From Allium sativum (Eukaryota > Streptophyta > Magnoliopsida > Asparagales > Amaryllidaceae), in the NCBI GenBank assembly GCA_030737875.1, contig CM060912.1:201885231-201949230 (forward strand): a DNA stretch of 64,000 nucleotides, in the 5' to 3' direction. Each line of letters starts with the position of its first letter. The first letter of the stretch is position 1. The translations under genes and the position numbers were made by a program. Of this stretch, positions 22,261 through 34,009 are shown piece by piece. A model generated the notes under the pieces. The model saw only the letters and a program-made list of their open reading frames with translations. It did not search any database and was not told the DNA's origin.

Positions 22261-22840
22261 GGGAAAGCAGGTTGTGAAGGATATGCTTGGAAGCCTGCCA
22301 ACTTTTCAAGATCTCCTACTACAGAGGAGAAGGGAAAGGGTGTCGTTCAAGGTACTCTTTCTGTCTGAGGTGTTTCATTTCGAGTTTTGTTCAATACTGG
22401 AGCATCACATTCTTTTATTTGCAACGAGCTTATGTGTCGCTTGGGTTTGGAACCCGAAACTTATGATAGACCATTGGTTGTGACTAATCCAGTTGGGGGT
22501 TCGTCCAATCTTTGCATGATTTTTCGTGGTCTAGTGTTGTCGAGTCAAGGTTGCTCTTTTGCATGTAAATACTTTGTAATGAACTTCGCTGGGTTTGGGA
22601 TCATCTCGGGCATGGATTGGCTCAAGAGTATGCGACAAGGGTGAATTGTGAGAAGCTAGAGGTGAGGGTTGGAGAAGTGGAAGGGCGAAAGGTGTTGATT
22701 AGATGTAAGCACGAATTGGGTGTCTTCGTGAGCTACGTATATTCGCTTGGGATTCCACATAAAGACCTATCATCTGTGCTGATTGCTAATGAGTATGAGA
22801 ATGTCTTTGACCAGGTCAAAGGGTTGCCGCCGCATCGTGA
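22261..22840 (+). pseudogene. pol: Protease region of E3, active-site Asp replaced
   Basis: Aspartic protease that would cut the Gag-Pol polyprotein. The active-site loop reads F-N-T-G-A-S-H-S-F-I, where the family has D-T/S-G-A. The codon at 22393-22395 is AAT, one G-to-A change from Asp, so the enzyme would be dead even without other damage. The later family motif GMDWL is present at about 22611-22626, after which the frame shifts. The linker to reverse transcriptase (GIPHKDLSSVLIANEYENVF, about 22750-22810) is readable. Gag, protease and RT are in line without spacers, as in a single polyprotein. Confidence 0.85.
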
Positions 22841-23950
22841 GATCTAGTTTAGGATCGATTTGGTTGAGAGTGCTAAACCAATCGTTATGCCTCTTAGGCG
22901 GATGTCGCCTAAGGAACAGTGAGAGTTGGAGGTGCAAGTTCGTGACCTTCTAGGAAAGGGATTCATTTAGAGAAGTGTTTACGAATGGGGTGCATTGGTC
23001 GTGTTTGCAACCAAGGAAGATGGCTCGTTAAGATTGTGCGGACTATCGTTAGCTGAATAAGGTGACTAAGAAGAACAAGTATCCGTTGCCGAGGATTGAC
23101 GACTTGTTCGATTAGATTCACTAAGCCAAAGTGTTTTCTCATATGGATTTGGCAACGAGATTTCACCAGTCGAGGGTGGTGAAAGATAGTGTGCCAAAGA
23201 CTGCTTTTAGGACACCATCCGGTTTTTTCGAATGATTTGTGATGTTATTCGGGTTGACTAATGTGCCCGCGTATTTCATTGATCTTATGAATAGGGTATT
23301 CAGAGATCAGTTGAACAAGTTCATTCTTGTGCTCGTGGATGATATTCTGGTTTACTCTCGGAACGAGGAAGAATACAAGACGCACTTGAGAGTTGTGTTG
23401 GAAATTTTGCAAAAGCATCAGTTGAGAGCTAAGTTCTAGAAATGCCACTTCTGGAAGAGCGAAGTGAGATTCTTAGGCCAAGTTGTTTTTGGAAATGGGA
23501 TAGCGATTGACCCCGCTAAGGTGGCAGCTGTCCAGGACTGAGATCGACCTAAGAATGCGATGGATGTTCGGAGTTTCCTTGGGTTGGCAGGATATTACAG
23601 ACGATTTATAAAGGATTTCTCCAAGATAGCTACACCATTGACAGGATTGACGAAGAAAAACCAAGTGTTCACATAGGATGCAAAGTGTGAGTAAGAATTT
23701 GGAATCCTGAAGGAGAAACTGACGAGTTCTCCTATGTTGACTATTCCAAGTGGGAATGAGGAGATGGTGGTATACACTGATGCATGTGGCACTGGACTTG
23801 GAGAAGTGCTAATGCAAAAGGATAAGTTTGTGGCCTATGCAAGTCGACAGCTGAAGCCGCAAGAGAAGAATTACCTAACTCACAATTTGGAGTTAGCGAT
23901 GATTGTGTTTGCTCTGAAGATGTGGAGACATTACCTATTGGGAGTTTGAT
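22841..23950 (+). pseudogene. pol: Reverse transcriptase and RNase H of E3, many stops
   Basis: Would copy element RNA into DNA and remove the RNA strand. Readable RT landmarks: PLRRMSPKE (about 22890), a finger motif near GFI (22963), LCADYR (23035), YPLPRIDDL (23083), an FGLTN motif (23248) and the catalytic V-D-D box (23335-23343) followed by ILVYSR. The RNase H part has VVYTDA (23767) with its catalytic Asp, then [12 protein letters not shown] and [17 protein letters not shown]. At least ten in-frame stops interrupt the domain (for example 22845, 22920 and several near 23050-23120, 23440, 23540 and 23675). The reading frame itself is mostly kept, so substitutions rather than indels did the damage. 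Confidence 0.88.
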
Positions 23951-24035
23951 TCGAGTTGTTTACAGATCACAACTCGTTGAAGTATATTTCTGCCAAAAGG
24001 ATTTGAATCTTCGGCATCAGAGGTGATTAAAGTTT

Positions 24036-25240
24036 TTGGCATCATATGATTTTGATATAGCCTATACTTCTGGCAAAGGTAACACAATTGTAGATGCATT
24101 GAGTCGAAGACACACAAGTCTAGGAGCGGTGTTTTCAGAATGGAAGAGCCTCGAGTACTTGGTGGAATTCGATTTCAGGCCAAGATGTGAATTGGAACCT
24201 GAAATATTGGCAAGCTTATCGATAAGACCTACTCTCATCGCAAGGATTGGAGAGATCCCAAAAAAAGATGCAAAGCTTGTCGAGTTTATCCAGAAACTAG
24301 AACCAAAAGATAAAGAGTTCGAAATCGATCGAGAAGGTTGGCTTCGAAAGCAAGGGCGATTAGTTGTTCCTGATATCGACGGATGGAGAGATGAGGTTCT
24401 AAGAGAATGTCATCACTCGAAGTTGATGATTCATCCCGGTGGCAATAAGATGTACCAGGACATGAAGAAAGTCTACTACTGCGAGGGGATGAAGCGAGAT
24501 ATTGGAAAGTTCATTTCCAAGTGTATGAACTGTCAGTTTGTGAAAGCTGAACAGAAGAAGCCAAGTGGTTTGCTTCAGCCATTAGAAGTTCCTACATGGA
24601 AATAGGAGCAGATATCGATGGATTTTATCGATGGACTACCTAGAACAAGGGCAGGAAATAAAGGGATTTGGGTCATCGTGCATCGTTTGGCCAAAAGTGC
24701 AAGGTTCATTCCTATCAAGTCGATTAGGACGACATCAAAATTGGCTGAACTTTATGTGAAATGGATAGTTCGATTCCATGTTATTTCAAATAGCATAGTA
24801 AGTGACGAAGATCCATTGTTCTCAAGTGGATTTTGGAAAAGTCTACAAGAAGCGTTGGGAACTAAGTTGTGTTTGAGTACGGCTTATCATCCCCAAACTG
24901 ATGGTCAGACCGAGAGGGTCAATCGAGTTTTGGAAGATCTTTTGAGGGCTTGTGTGTTAGACTTTGGAGGATTATGGGAAGACCATCTGTATCTACTTGA
25001 GTTTGCATATAATAATAGCTACTAGTCAATTATTGGGATGGCACCATACGAGGCGTTGTATAGAAGACCTGTAATTTTCCAGCTTGCTGGCTATAAACTG
25101 GAGATAAGTTGGTACCTGAGCCTGAGATAATTAGGGAGACCTTAGATTGTATCGATATCGTTCAACAACGAATGAAGGCAACCCAAGATCGCTAGAAGAA
25201 TTACGCAGATAAGCGTCGTAAGGACTTGGAATTCGAGTAA
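24036..25240 (+). pseudogene. pol: Integrase of E3, catalytic triad still readable
   Basis: Would insert the cDNA into chromosomes. The N-terminal zinc finger is visible (His residues about 24407-24431; C-M-N-C at about 24523-24534). The DDE core is intact in letters: Asp at 24621-24623 (MDFIDGLP), Asp at 24804-24806 (VSDEDP), Glu at 24912-24914 (DGQTERVN), with exactly 35 residues between the second Asp and Glu, as in the family. A TAG after WK at about 24603 separates the finger from the core. TAG follows NNSY at 25024, and further stops and a frame shift occur before 25246. The segment 24036-24605 also includes the tether after RNase H. Confidence 0.9.
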
Positions 25241-25245
25241 GCGAT

Positions 25246-25674
25246 ATGGTTTTCGTGAAGATTTCACTGTTGAAGCATGTCGTTCGTTTCATAAGCAAAG
25301 GAAATTTATCTCCAAGGTTTGTTGGACCATTTCCGATAGTTGAGCGAACTGGAAAGCTCGCATATAGATTGGAGTTACCTGAAAAGATGTCGAGTGCACA
25401 TAATGTTTTCCATGTGTCGTTTCTATGGAAGTTCGTGCATGATTCGAATGTGGTGGTATCTCCAGAGCGGTACGAAGACCTAGAAGTAGAAACCGCGGTT
25501 ACGAAACCTCGTAAGCCACTTCATGTTGTGGGAAATGACACAAAATTTCTTAGGAGGAAGACAATTGAGCAAGTCAAGGTACAACGGAGTGAAGATGGCG
25601 ACGATTTTACGTGGGAGATGGAAGAGAGCATGAGGGCAACTCATCCAGAACTTTTCGTCGGTAGGACCCTTTGA
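25246..25674 (+). pseudogene. pol: Integrase C-terminal tail of E3 (GPY/F-like, chromodomain-like end)
   Basis: A 142-codon open frame, out of phase with the preceding core. It carries the GPY/F module (RFVGPFPIVERTGKLAYRLE, about residues 23-42), then SAHNVFHVSFL, then an acidic linker. The last 35 residues (W-E-M-E-E-S-M-R...HPELF) resemble the end of a chromovirus chromodomain, but the usual aromatic cage is not evident. In chromoviruses this tail steers integration towards particular chromatin. It ends at TGA 25672-25674, 125 bp before the pre-PPT hairpin. Confidence 0.8.
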
Positions 25675-25798
25675 TATCGTATCATCGTTGTATCTTGTTG
25701 TTGTTTGCATGCAGCTTGATGGTTACTAATTGGATCATAGAATTGGCTTCTCATGGGTGATAGGCATGCGAAATATTGTGGTTGTTTGTGTTGGCTTG

Positions 25799-25829
25799 GA
25801 ATTTCGAGGGCGAAATTCTTAAGGGGGGA
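25799..25829 (+). other. Pre-PPT hairpin and polypurine tract of E3
   Basis: G-AATTTCG-AGGG-CGAAATT-C forms an 8-bp stem, followed by TTAAGGGGGGA directly before the 3' LTR. Same arrangement as in E1, E2, E4 and E6. Confidence 0.88.
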
Positions 25830-27609
25830 TGTAACAGCCCGCATTTTACGTATCGGAAGATCGTAAAATATTTTTATTTTTTTCCATAAGGATTGGATCA
25901 TTCTCATATTTTAATATGTTGCTTATGGGGGTGTGAGACATGTCCATAATATTTATTGATTTTGTTTGTGACCATTTTGCCCCTATCAGTCTTGTACAAG
26001 GCATAAATTTTGATCAGTTCAAATCAGGTGGTGAGACTTGTGCCATTGGAAAGGAAATGATGATTTCCTTTCCGTAAAGTGGTTACATTAAAGTTTTGGC
26101 TCAACGGTTTGGGAGGAATAGCTGTTTTAAGATTTTTCAGTTGGATGTTCAGGTTTTGAGAGCCACAATGGGCTGATTTGGGAAGGCCCATTAGTGGGAT
26201 AGTGGAAGGGTATAAATAGGGGGTGGGAGGTATGAGGAATGGTTTACTTTCTCTATTCTCTCATTTGGTGGCCTATGTTCCTCCTTTATCTAAAACCTTT
26301 CCACCATCAAAAATCAAAATCTAAGGAGGGAAATCATAGATGTACACCATTGGAGGCTAGATATACATCAATTGAAGAGGGAGTTCATCAGATTGAGGGG
26401 TTTGGTTTGAATTGCTTGCTCTCCGGAATCTTATTACATTGATTTTAGCTTATTTTGGAGAATCGGTGAGTGATTTGCATCTCTCACATGGATTCAATGA
26501 AGTATATGAATGTTTGATCATGTTTATCATAAAGTTCAAGTGTTTTACCATAGATCTATACCCTTATAAGTTCATTTTCATATGAATCACCTTAAGATCT
26601 AGTTTATCAAGTTTAAATCGGTTATTTCTATGACATTTCATATGCTTATGTCTATCATAGATCCATCATTTTGATCATATGTTCATTTTGAATGGTTGTG
26701 GTGAAATTTACATCGTTTTAGTGATAATCGTCATACTCATGTTGTTAGCGATCTTATGACATGTTTATGGTTGTATTTGGTGAATTGGTTGAGCATGTTT
26801 TATCGATTTGGTCGATTGGAGAAGTTTTGGTCCAGATTGGGCTCGAATTGGAGGTTGAAGGTTTTGGGTCACATGTACAAGCTACGGGTCGAGCATGAAG
26901 TACATGTGTAGTACAAGCGTAGTACAAGTGGAACTACAGGAAGGGTCAGTCGCTCCTGGTGTTGAGTCGATCGAGCGACCCTGAGGGGAAATTGACGTGG
27001 TTGGTCGAGCAACTCAGAATCAGTTGGTCGAGCAGCTGGTCTAAAGCGGATTGATCAGTTCCAAAGTAAGAGTTGGGTGAAAGGTTTCGAGTGAGCGAGC
27101 CTGGATGAAGGGTTTCGAGCGAGCCAGTCTGGGTGAAAGGGTCGGTCTAACGAGCCTAAGTGTGAAGGACGGAGAAGTAAAGTGGAATGGTTGGGTTGGT
27201 TCTACCTCATTGGTTTGGGTCGGTCATCACATTACCGGTTGGGTTGCTCGTGAGATGCACGAGTGGTTGGTCGAGCCTCCAGGAAGTGGGTCGGGTCGGC
27301 CATAGTAAAAGGAGGGCTTTTTGGTCGGATCGTGTACCATAAGCAACTAGGTCGGTCGTGCAGGGTCAAATGGGGATCCTGGTCGGCGTTATTAGTTTTC
27401 AACAACGCTTTTGGTTGGTTTGGTGGACGGCACAAGTGTTGTAGTTTGTTTCCTTTAAAAATCAATGTGATGCTATGTATTGTTTCGAACCTTATGATTG
27501 ATGTTTCTTTGGTTTGAGGTTGGTGATAACTTCGAGGACAATCCAAGAGGGAATATTCGAAATGTTGAATTTGTTCGTTGATCGATGTGGAACAACGAAG
27601 AAGGTGGCA
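25830..27609 (+). repeat. 3' LTR of E3, first segment
   Basis: Starts TGTAACAGCCC and is colinear with 18181-19922. TATA at 26211. It is cut at 27609 by E2 and continues at 49135. The GGTCGGTCGAG-rich part is at about 26940-27370. Confidence 0.9.
27605..27609. repeat. Left TSD of E2 (TGGCA)
   Basis: TGGCA precedes TGTAACGACCC and is repeated at 49130-49134. The intact E3 5' LTR has the uninterrupted sequence (AAGTTGGCAACT, about 19911-19922), an empty-site check within the window. Confidence 0.95.
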
Positions 27610-28725
27610 TGTAACGACCCGTACTTTTACGGATAATAAATAATTTATTTAATTATTTAAATAAAGGTTTGGTAATTTAAAATGACCGAAATTAAATAAT
27701 AAGGAATATTTAATTAATATGAAAATTAAATAATATATTTAATTCAGAAATAATAAAAAATAATGAAATTCACAATACGGTGTGAATTGGATTATATATA
27801 AGGTATAATTCAGTTTAGAGTTGAATTATATTCACGAATATATTATTTAAAAGAAGTTTGAACATAGAATTATAATATAATTATAATCGAGCTCGAAATG
27901 GCGTGGTAGTTCGCAGTTTGGCAATTCGAACTTCGAACGAATATACAGAAGCCGTTTTAAATCGGATTTCTGTGAAATAAGAAACGGAGGAGCTGGTGAA
28001 GTATATTTTTCTAGTGGAAGAGAAAAACCAGGATTTCGTCATGTACATTTTGATTTATGTCCAAATCAAATTTTAGAAAAGTCGTTGTGGAATTCCTTTA
28101 TAATTTATAACGATTTATTTTTATTATAAAAAGGATTTTTAATATAAATCGAATATCGATATAACTGGGAACTTTGAAATATCAAGTTAGAAATTCATAT
28201 AGGAATATTCTAGAGTTGTATGATATTCTGTTGTGAATATATACGATAATATTAATTTATAAATATTTAATTTAATATTTTTTAAATATATTTATATATT
28301 TAAAAGGTTTATTTAGGGCTTTAAAAATAGCCAGTTTTTCAAACGACCTCAAAATTAGATGAAACTAATTTTGTTGGATCTGCAACATTAAATTATTGCT
28401 AGATTTCAATTTCCGTGATTTTTGAAGTCAATATGTGGCTGTATGGATTTTTAATGTGAGAAACAGTCAGTATTTTGATGGTTAAAAATACGATGTGTGA
28501 GCAACCGAAGTCAGAATTCAACGAAACCAGTTTTGTTGGGTCCGTGATGTCGAGCTGTAGCTGCATGTCCATTTCCATGATTTTTGAATATCGTGTGTGA
28601 TCACACGGTTTTTTTTAAAGGGTAGAAACGAATATAAAATAAAAAGGAAAATATCTAAAAACCTTTCTAAAGCCTAGAAAAGGACACACCCATTTTTTTC
28701 AGCCACACAAAATCCTGTCCCCCTT

Positions 28726-28733
28726 TATATAAA
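28726..28733 (+). promoter_or_regulatory. TATA box, E2 5' LTR
   Basis: TATATAAA at LTR position about 1117; repeated at 36309-36316 in the 3' LTR. Position relative to the LTR blocks matches the E1 TATA box. Confidence 0.55.
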
Positions 28734-29591
28734 CCGCCACTTCTTTTATTCTAAAAACCCAAATCCAGTGAAGGAGTTTATGTTTCAAAAATCAAAAACA
28801 AAGCAAACAAATTCCTATAAATCTTCAAACATATATCTTTGAGTTTCTCAGAAGAAGCTCTTCATTCCTATATAGGTTTCAACATGTTCGATGTCTTTGT
28901 GTTCGCTGGAAAATTGTGAAGCGTGACCTAGGGTTCACGGTTTTGGAAAATAGAAGCTTCAATGTTGGTTTTTGAGTTCAGTCCTGGAATAAGGAGGTTG
29001 AATGGCTTCATTTGTGATTTTTTAGGGGGATTTCCATTGAAATTTGGTTCGGTGGTTTGTGTACAGTTGAACGCGAAACCGTGGAAGACGCAAGTAGAAA
29101 AAGGGGGTCAAGTTGGATCTTGAGGATACGGTTTGATGGAGTTTTGGTAGGAGATTTCAATAGAAGTTTCGGAGTTGAAATTCATGAAGGATCGAAGGAG
29201 CATGGGGCTTGGAAACATTGGGGAACGGCTGTGTTTTGTTTTACTAGAGTTCGATCCAATGAGATATTTTGGGGAAGAAAATGAAATGTGTGGGTCAGGG
29301 TATTTGGGGTAGTGGAGTTTGGGCTTGGGCCGGTGTGAAGGGGTGAGGCCCGTTTATATTTTAATTAAGTTTAGATTTTAAATATAAATTGTGTAGTGAC
29401 TTATAAACTATATAACTTGCTCATATATTATCGGAATTCGACGAAACAGGATCCGTTAGGATCGTATGGCCGAACACTACCCAATGGAACTGACGGGGAG
29501 CGAATCGGAGCTCGTTACAATTTATGGTGAAATAAACTGTTTGATTCAAATCAAACAACAGTTTATCGTTCTTTAACGATGAACTGCCAAT

Positions 29592-29829
29592 GTGAGTAAA
29601 ACTCACCAACTCTGAACAGTTATATTTTTATAACGTATTCTTAGAACTGATAATTACCTGTTGATTGCTGTGTGTTAACTGTTTGGTTGAATTGCTTGTG
29701 TATTAGTTGAAATTATAGATAACAATATATATATATAAATCGTTAATCAAATATTGATTCTGTTTAATAGAACATTTCATATTGAAATGAAATCGATGTT
29801 AATGATATTGTTTAACATCTATGATGCAG
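29592..29829 (+). other. Candidate LTR intron, E2 5' LTR
   Basis: Donor GTGAGTAA within the hairpin GTGAG-TAAAA-CTCAC; acceptor ATGATGCAG|GGAAAC. The 3' LTR counterpart is 37198-37433. Same relative place as in E1. Confidence 0.4.
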
Positions 29830-30659
29830 GGAAACGGGTTGGAGGAATCCAACTGGATTCCTCAACATTTATTTTACTATTTTTCATATATTGTGATATA
29901 TGATGTGATATATAATCTATTGTTGATTATGTGTGTTTGAATGAAATCGATCAATGTTATTTGGTATTTTAAATACCGTAAGAAATACTGGGATGTAAAA
30001 AGGGGATTTTCAAAGTATATTTTGAAAATAAATTATTTATATAAAATCAATGGATTTTATATATAAAAGGAAGAAGGATTTTATATAAGGAAATAATTAT
30101 AAAATCAAAAGAATTTAAAAGGAAATATATTTATAAAACAAATATAAAGGAAATATATTTGTAAAAAAAAAATATAAAGGAAATTATTTGTTAAACAAAT
30201 ATAAAGGAAATATATTTGTAAGACAAATACAAAGGAAGATATTTGCAAAAACAAATAGAAAGAGAAATATTTGTAAAACATTTACAAATAAAATAGAAAA
30301 AAGGAATATGTGTAAAACATTTACAAATAGAATTTAAAAGGAAATATTTGTAAAACATTTACAAATAGATTAAATGGAAATATTTATTTATAGGAAAAAA
30401 ATAGAATGTTATAAATGAGATATTTATTTGTTAAATAAATAGGAAAGATAAAATAAATATTTATTTGTTAAATAAATAGAAAAGATAAAAGAAATATTTA
30501 TTCGTTAAACAAATAGAAAAGATAAAAGAAATATTTATTTGTTAAATAAATAGAATTGAAAAGGGAATAGTTATTTGTTAAGTAAACAAATAGAAAAGGA
30601 GATAATCCAAAGGAGATAATTCAAAAGGAAATGATTCAAAGGAGTTAATTCAAAAGTGT

Positions 30660-31680
30660 AAATCGAAATGAGTTAATCGAATATTAGTTATTCGATTAGA
30701 GTTAATCGATTAGAGTTAGAGTTAACCAGTTAGAGTTAACCAGTTAGAGTTAATCGATTAGAGTTAGAGTTAACCAGTTAGAGTTAATCAGTTAGAGTTA
30801 ATCAGTTAGAGTTAATCGACTAGAGTTAGAGTTAACCAGTTAGATTTAATCAGTTAGAGTTAATCAGTTAGAGTTAACCAGTTATAGTTAATCGATTAGA
30901 GTTAGAGTTAACCGGTTAGATTTAATCAGTTGAGTTAACCAGTTAGAGTTAATCAGTTAGAGTTAATCAGTTAGAGTTAATCAGTTTGAGTTGACCAGTA
31001 GAGTTAACCAGTTAGAGTTATTCAAATGGAGTTAATCAAGTCGAGTTAATTAAGATGAGTTAATCAAACCGAGTTAATCCAAATGAGTTAATCCAAAGGA
31101 GTTAGTCGAATATTGGTTATTTGAGTAGAGTTAAAGGAGTATCGACTATAGTTTATTCGAATAGAGTAAAGGAGTATCGAATATAGTTTATTCGAATAAA
31201 GTTTAAGGAAAGGAGTTATCGATTTTAGTTTAATCGAAAGGAGATTTATCGAATATAGTTTATTCGAAAAGGGAGATTTTCGAATATCGTTTATTCGAAA
31301 GAAAGAGTTATCGAATATAAGTTATTCGAAGTGAGTTAATCGAATATAGTTTATTCGAAAGAGAGATTATCGAATATAGTTATTCGAGAGGAGTAAATCG
31401 AACATGGTATTCGAAAGTTAAGTAAATCGAATATGGTATTCGAAGGTAAGTAAATTGAATATAGTTATTCAAAAGAAGTTAGTCCACTATGGTTAATCGA
31501 GTCGAGTTAATCGAATAGAGTAAGGTCCAACATTAGTTAATCAAATATTAGTAAATCGAATATGGTATTCGAAAGTAATAAATCGAATATGGTATTCGAA
31601 AGGGACTTAATCGAATATAGATACTCGAAGGAGAGTTAATCAAATAGAGATTACTCGAAAGAGAGTTAATCATCGAATTC
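30660..31680. repeat. Two successive tandem arrays in the E2 5' LTR
   Basis: 30660-31040 is made of 14-15 bp units of the type AGTTAGAGTTAATC / AACC. 31080-31680 is made of about 20-bp units TCGAATATAGTTATTCGAAAG, which are near-palindromic (TTCGAATA..TATTCGAA). The 3' LTR has the same arrays at 46430-46760 and 46800-47400 with small differences in unit order. Confidence 0.88.
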
Positions 31681-33664
31681 GATTATATTGAATTCGGGAA
31701 AGTATTATTTACTTTTCGGTGTTTAAATCAAGATTTATTTATTTATAAATTAGGTGTTTATTTATTTGTTCACATTAAAGAATATAGGATAAAATTGGAA
31801 TTTGATATTTCGAAAGGAGGGATTATAACGTTATTGTTATAACCAATGTTTCTGTAGAAGAAGTGGATTCGTAAATAGAATCCGAGAATTACATACGGAA
31901 GTTTGTTAAAGATTTAAAAGATAAAATTTGACTATTTTGAAGTTAAAACTTTGTTCAGTTAAGGTCTGATAGGTAATTATACCCCAACTTGGTTGACTTC
32001 CTTCTTAACTAAGGAATGGTAAGGTTTGATAGTGAAGGAGTTTTGGAAATGTTTTCCAAATAAGGACCATAAATGTTTTCTAATAATAAAAATAAGAAAT
32101 GTTGAATATATGGAAACAGGAGATAAGTAAATTAATGGACTAAAGAGATAAATGTTCAATGATGATTGATCGATATAATTTCCATTTGGAAATAATATCG
32201 TTGTTTTCACATGTGTTTTTCTTTGATAGTTAACTCACTGACTATCGAAGTTTTCCACCATTTCAAAATTGTTAATATGGAGAGACCGGTTGGATTATTA
32301 TCCGAAGAACCACTCCGTATTGGCATAAGCGTTGTGAATCATATATGCCAAAGATAATTGAAGACTTAGTAAAGTGCAAGGGCTGTTGTATAAATCTTAA
32401 GAAAAGATTGCCTAAGATGGTTGTACTGAATAGTGCCTTCGGTTTGTCCAGTCCGAGGACAACCTGTATGGAAGAATGTCCGACAAAGTATATTTAATAG
32501 ATTGCGTAAGTTGATCTCTTCAAACGTATTTACGTTTAGTGGTAGAGGAATTCGTTTCTCTTAGCTGTATACCCGTGGTATTTTTGGGGAAATCAATTTG
32601 TGATCTGGCGGGTATGATGATGTGACATTCAAAGTGAATAAACGTGTGATCTGTCAGAGATAAGCATGGCCTCTAGCCTCACAACTGGGAAATGGCAGAA
32701 ATCGGGAAGGCAACATGGCTATGTAGGTCGCACCTATTAGGGTGTATAATCACCTGATCTAGAGTTTCATTTACTTCTAAAAATCTATTGTCGATGCTGT
32801 CCCATTCGGGAAACGGTTGCTGATCCCAACCGTTGGTGATATACATTCGATACACTCAAGCGAAATGAGTGGTCGGTCATGTGTGGCCGGGTTGCAAGAT
32901 GTTCTTGTTGAACCCAATGTATTCCTCTGTAGAGGTACACTAGCGAAAGGTGGTCCCATACCTTGTCATAGTTGGAAATCCATTAACCAATACATGCTTG
33001 CAGTTTTGATGGTATACTATTTATGTAGAACGTGAGATGAAAGCGTTTCTGCTAGATGAGTATTATAGTTGTGGTTGATAGACATTATTATAATATCAAA
33101 AGGTTTTTGATATAAGGATATTTTGGATTCTCATAAGGGAAAAACTCGTTCCGTTATACGGCGTGGTTTTATGAGATATTGTTTACTTGTTCAAACTGTT
33201 TTAAACTGTTTTACTCATACCAGTCCCATGACTGACCTAGGGTTTATTTCGTTTTGTTTTCCCTAAACTCTTGGGTGCCCAATTTTATATGGGTAGTCAA
33301 GTAGTCAGGTATTTATAGATATACTTGGAGAGCTTGGAGCAGGAGGCTTCAGGATTATATAGCTATAGTTATTTCCGCTGTGTTGTAAGTGTTGTAATTT
33401 AAAAATGTTACTTTATACATATATTGATTTTATTTCAAGGATATGTTATCTATTATATGTTGATCGTTCCGCAGTGAGATTCGTGTTACTCTGATGTTGT
33501 ATCTTCTTCCTCTTCTTCTTCTTCTTCTTCTATTCTAAGTTTCTATCTTATATATTCTCACCCTCTGTTTTCTTTCTAGTAGTTTTATGGTTTTCCAGTG
33601 CAATTGGGGTTAGACTTGTGTTATTTGGTCAGCTCAAATTGGACCAAAATTTTGGGACGCTACA

Positions 33665-33972
33665 GTTGGTATCAGAGCTTAAGGTTAAGTAATTACCTTG
33701 GTTCTGTGGCGTGACTCAGTAGAGATGGAGTTAGTAATACCCTAGATTGAGTTTGAGTGTATATATATGAGCGCGTATTTGTTATTCAATATAAAATTGT
33801 TTTATATTGTTGAGATTTAGTGGTTGAGTTGTTTATGAGTTATGGTCGATCAGTTAGATCCACTGTATCGATAGGAGTTTCTAAACACTCGAATACGATG
33901 AACCGACATGGTATGTTTTGAAAAGAGGGTAAATGGAATAATTTTACCCAAAGTATATTTTGATATAGAGAA

Positions 33973-34009
<37 letters not shown>

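Larger units (their letters stand above)
18181..27609 (+). mobile_element. E3: Ty3/gypsy element with degenerate gag-pol (chromovirus type)
   Basis: 5' LTR 18181-21128, decayed PBS, gag, protease, reverse transcriptase, RNase H, integrase and a C-terminal tail, PPT, and a 3' LTR from 25830 that is interrupted by E2 and then E4. Its next visible part is 49130-49226. Domain order PR-RT-RH-IN defines Ty3/gypsy; the GPY/F-type tail and TGTAACAACCC end suggest a chromovirus of Tekay/Del type. The LTRs differ at about 25 of the first 230 positions (about 11%), the oldest pair here. It inserted into E5; the left flank ATATA is the presumed TSD, unconfirmed. Confidence 0.9.
27610..33664 (+). repeat. 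5' LTR of E2
   Basis: Starts TGTAACGACCCG and ends TTGGGACGCTACA. In order: the TTTCTAGTGGAAGAG block (about 28006), ACGAAAC-type modules (about 28360, 28520), TATATAAA at 28726-28733, a GC-richer stretch (28860-29340), splice-like donor at 29592, AT-rich runs (30000-30660), two tandem arrays (30660-31680), the AAGGTCTGA box (31961-32000), the conserved island (about 32790-32960) and a TCTTCC/TTC run near 33500. Confidence 0.92.
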
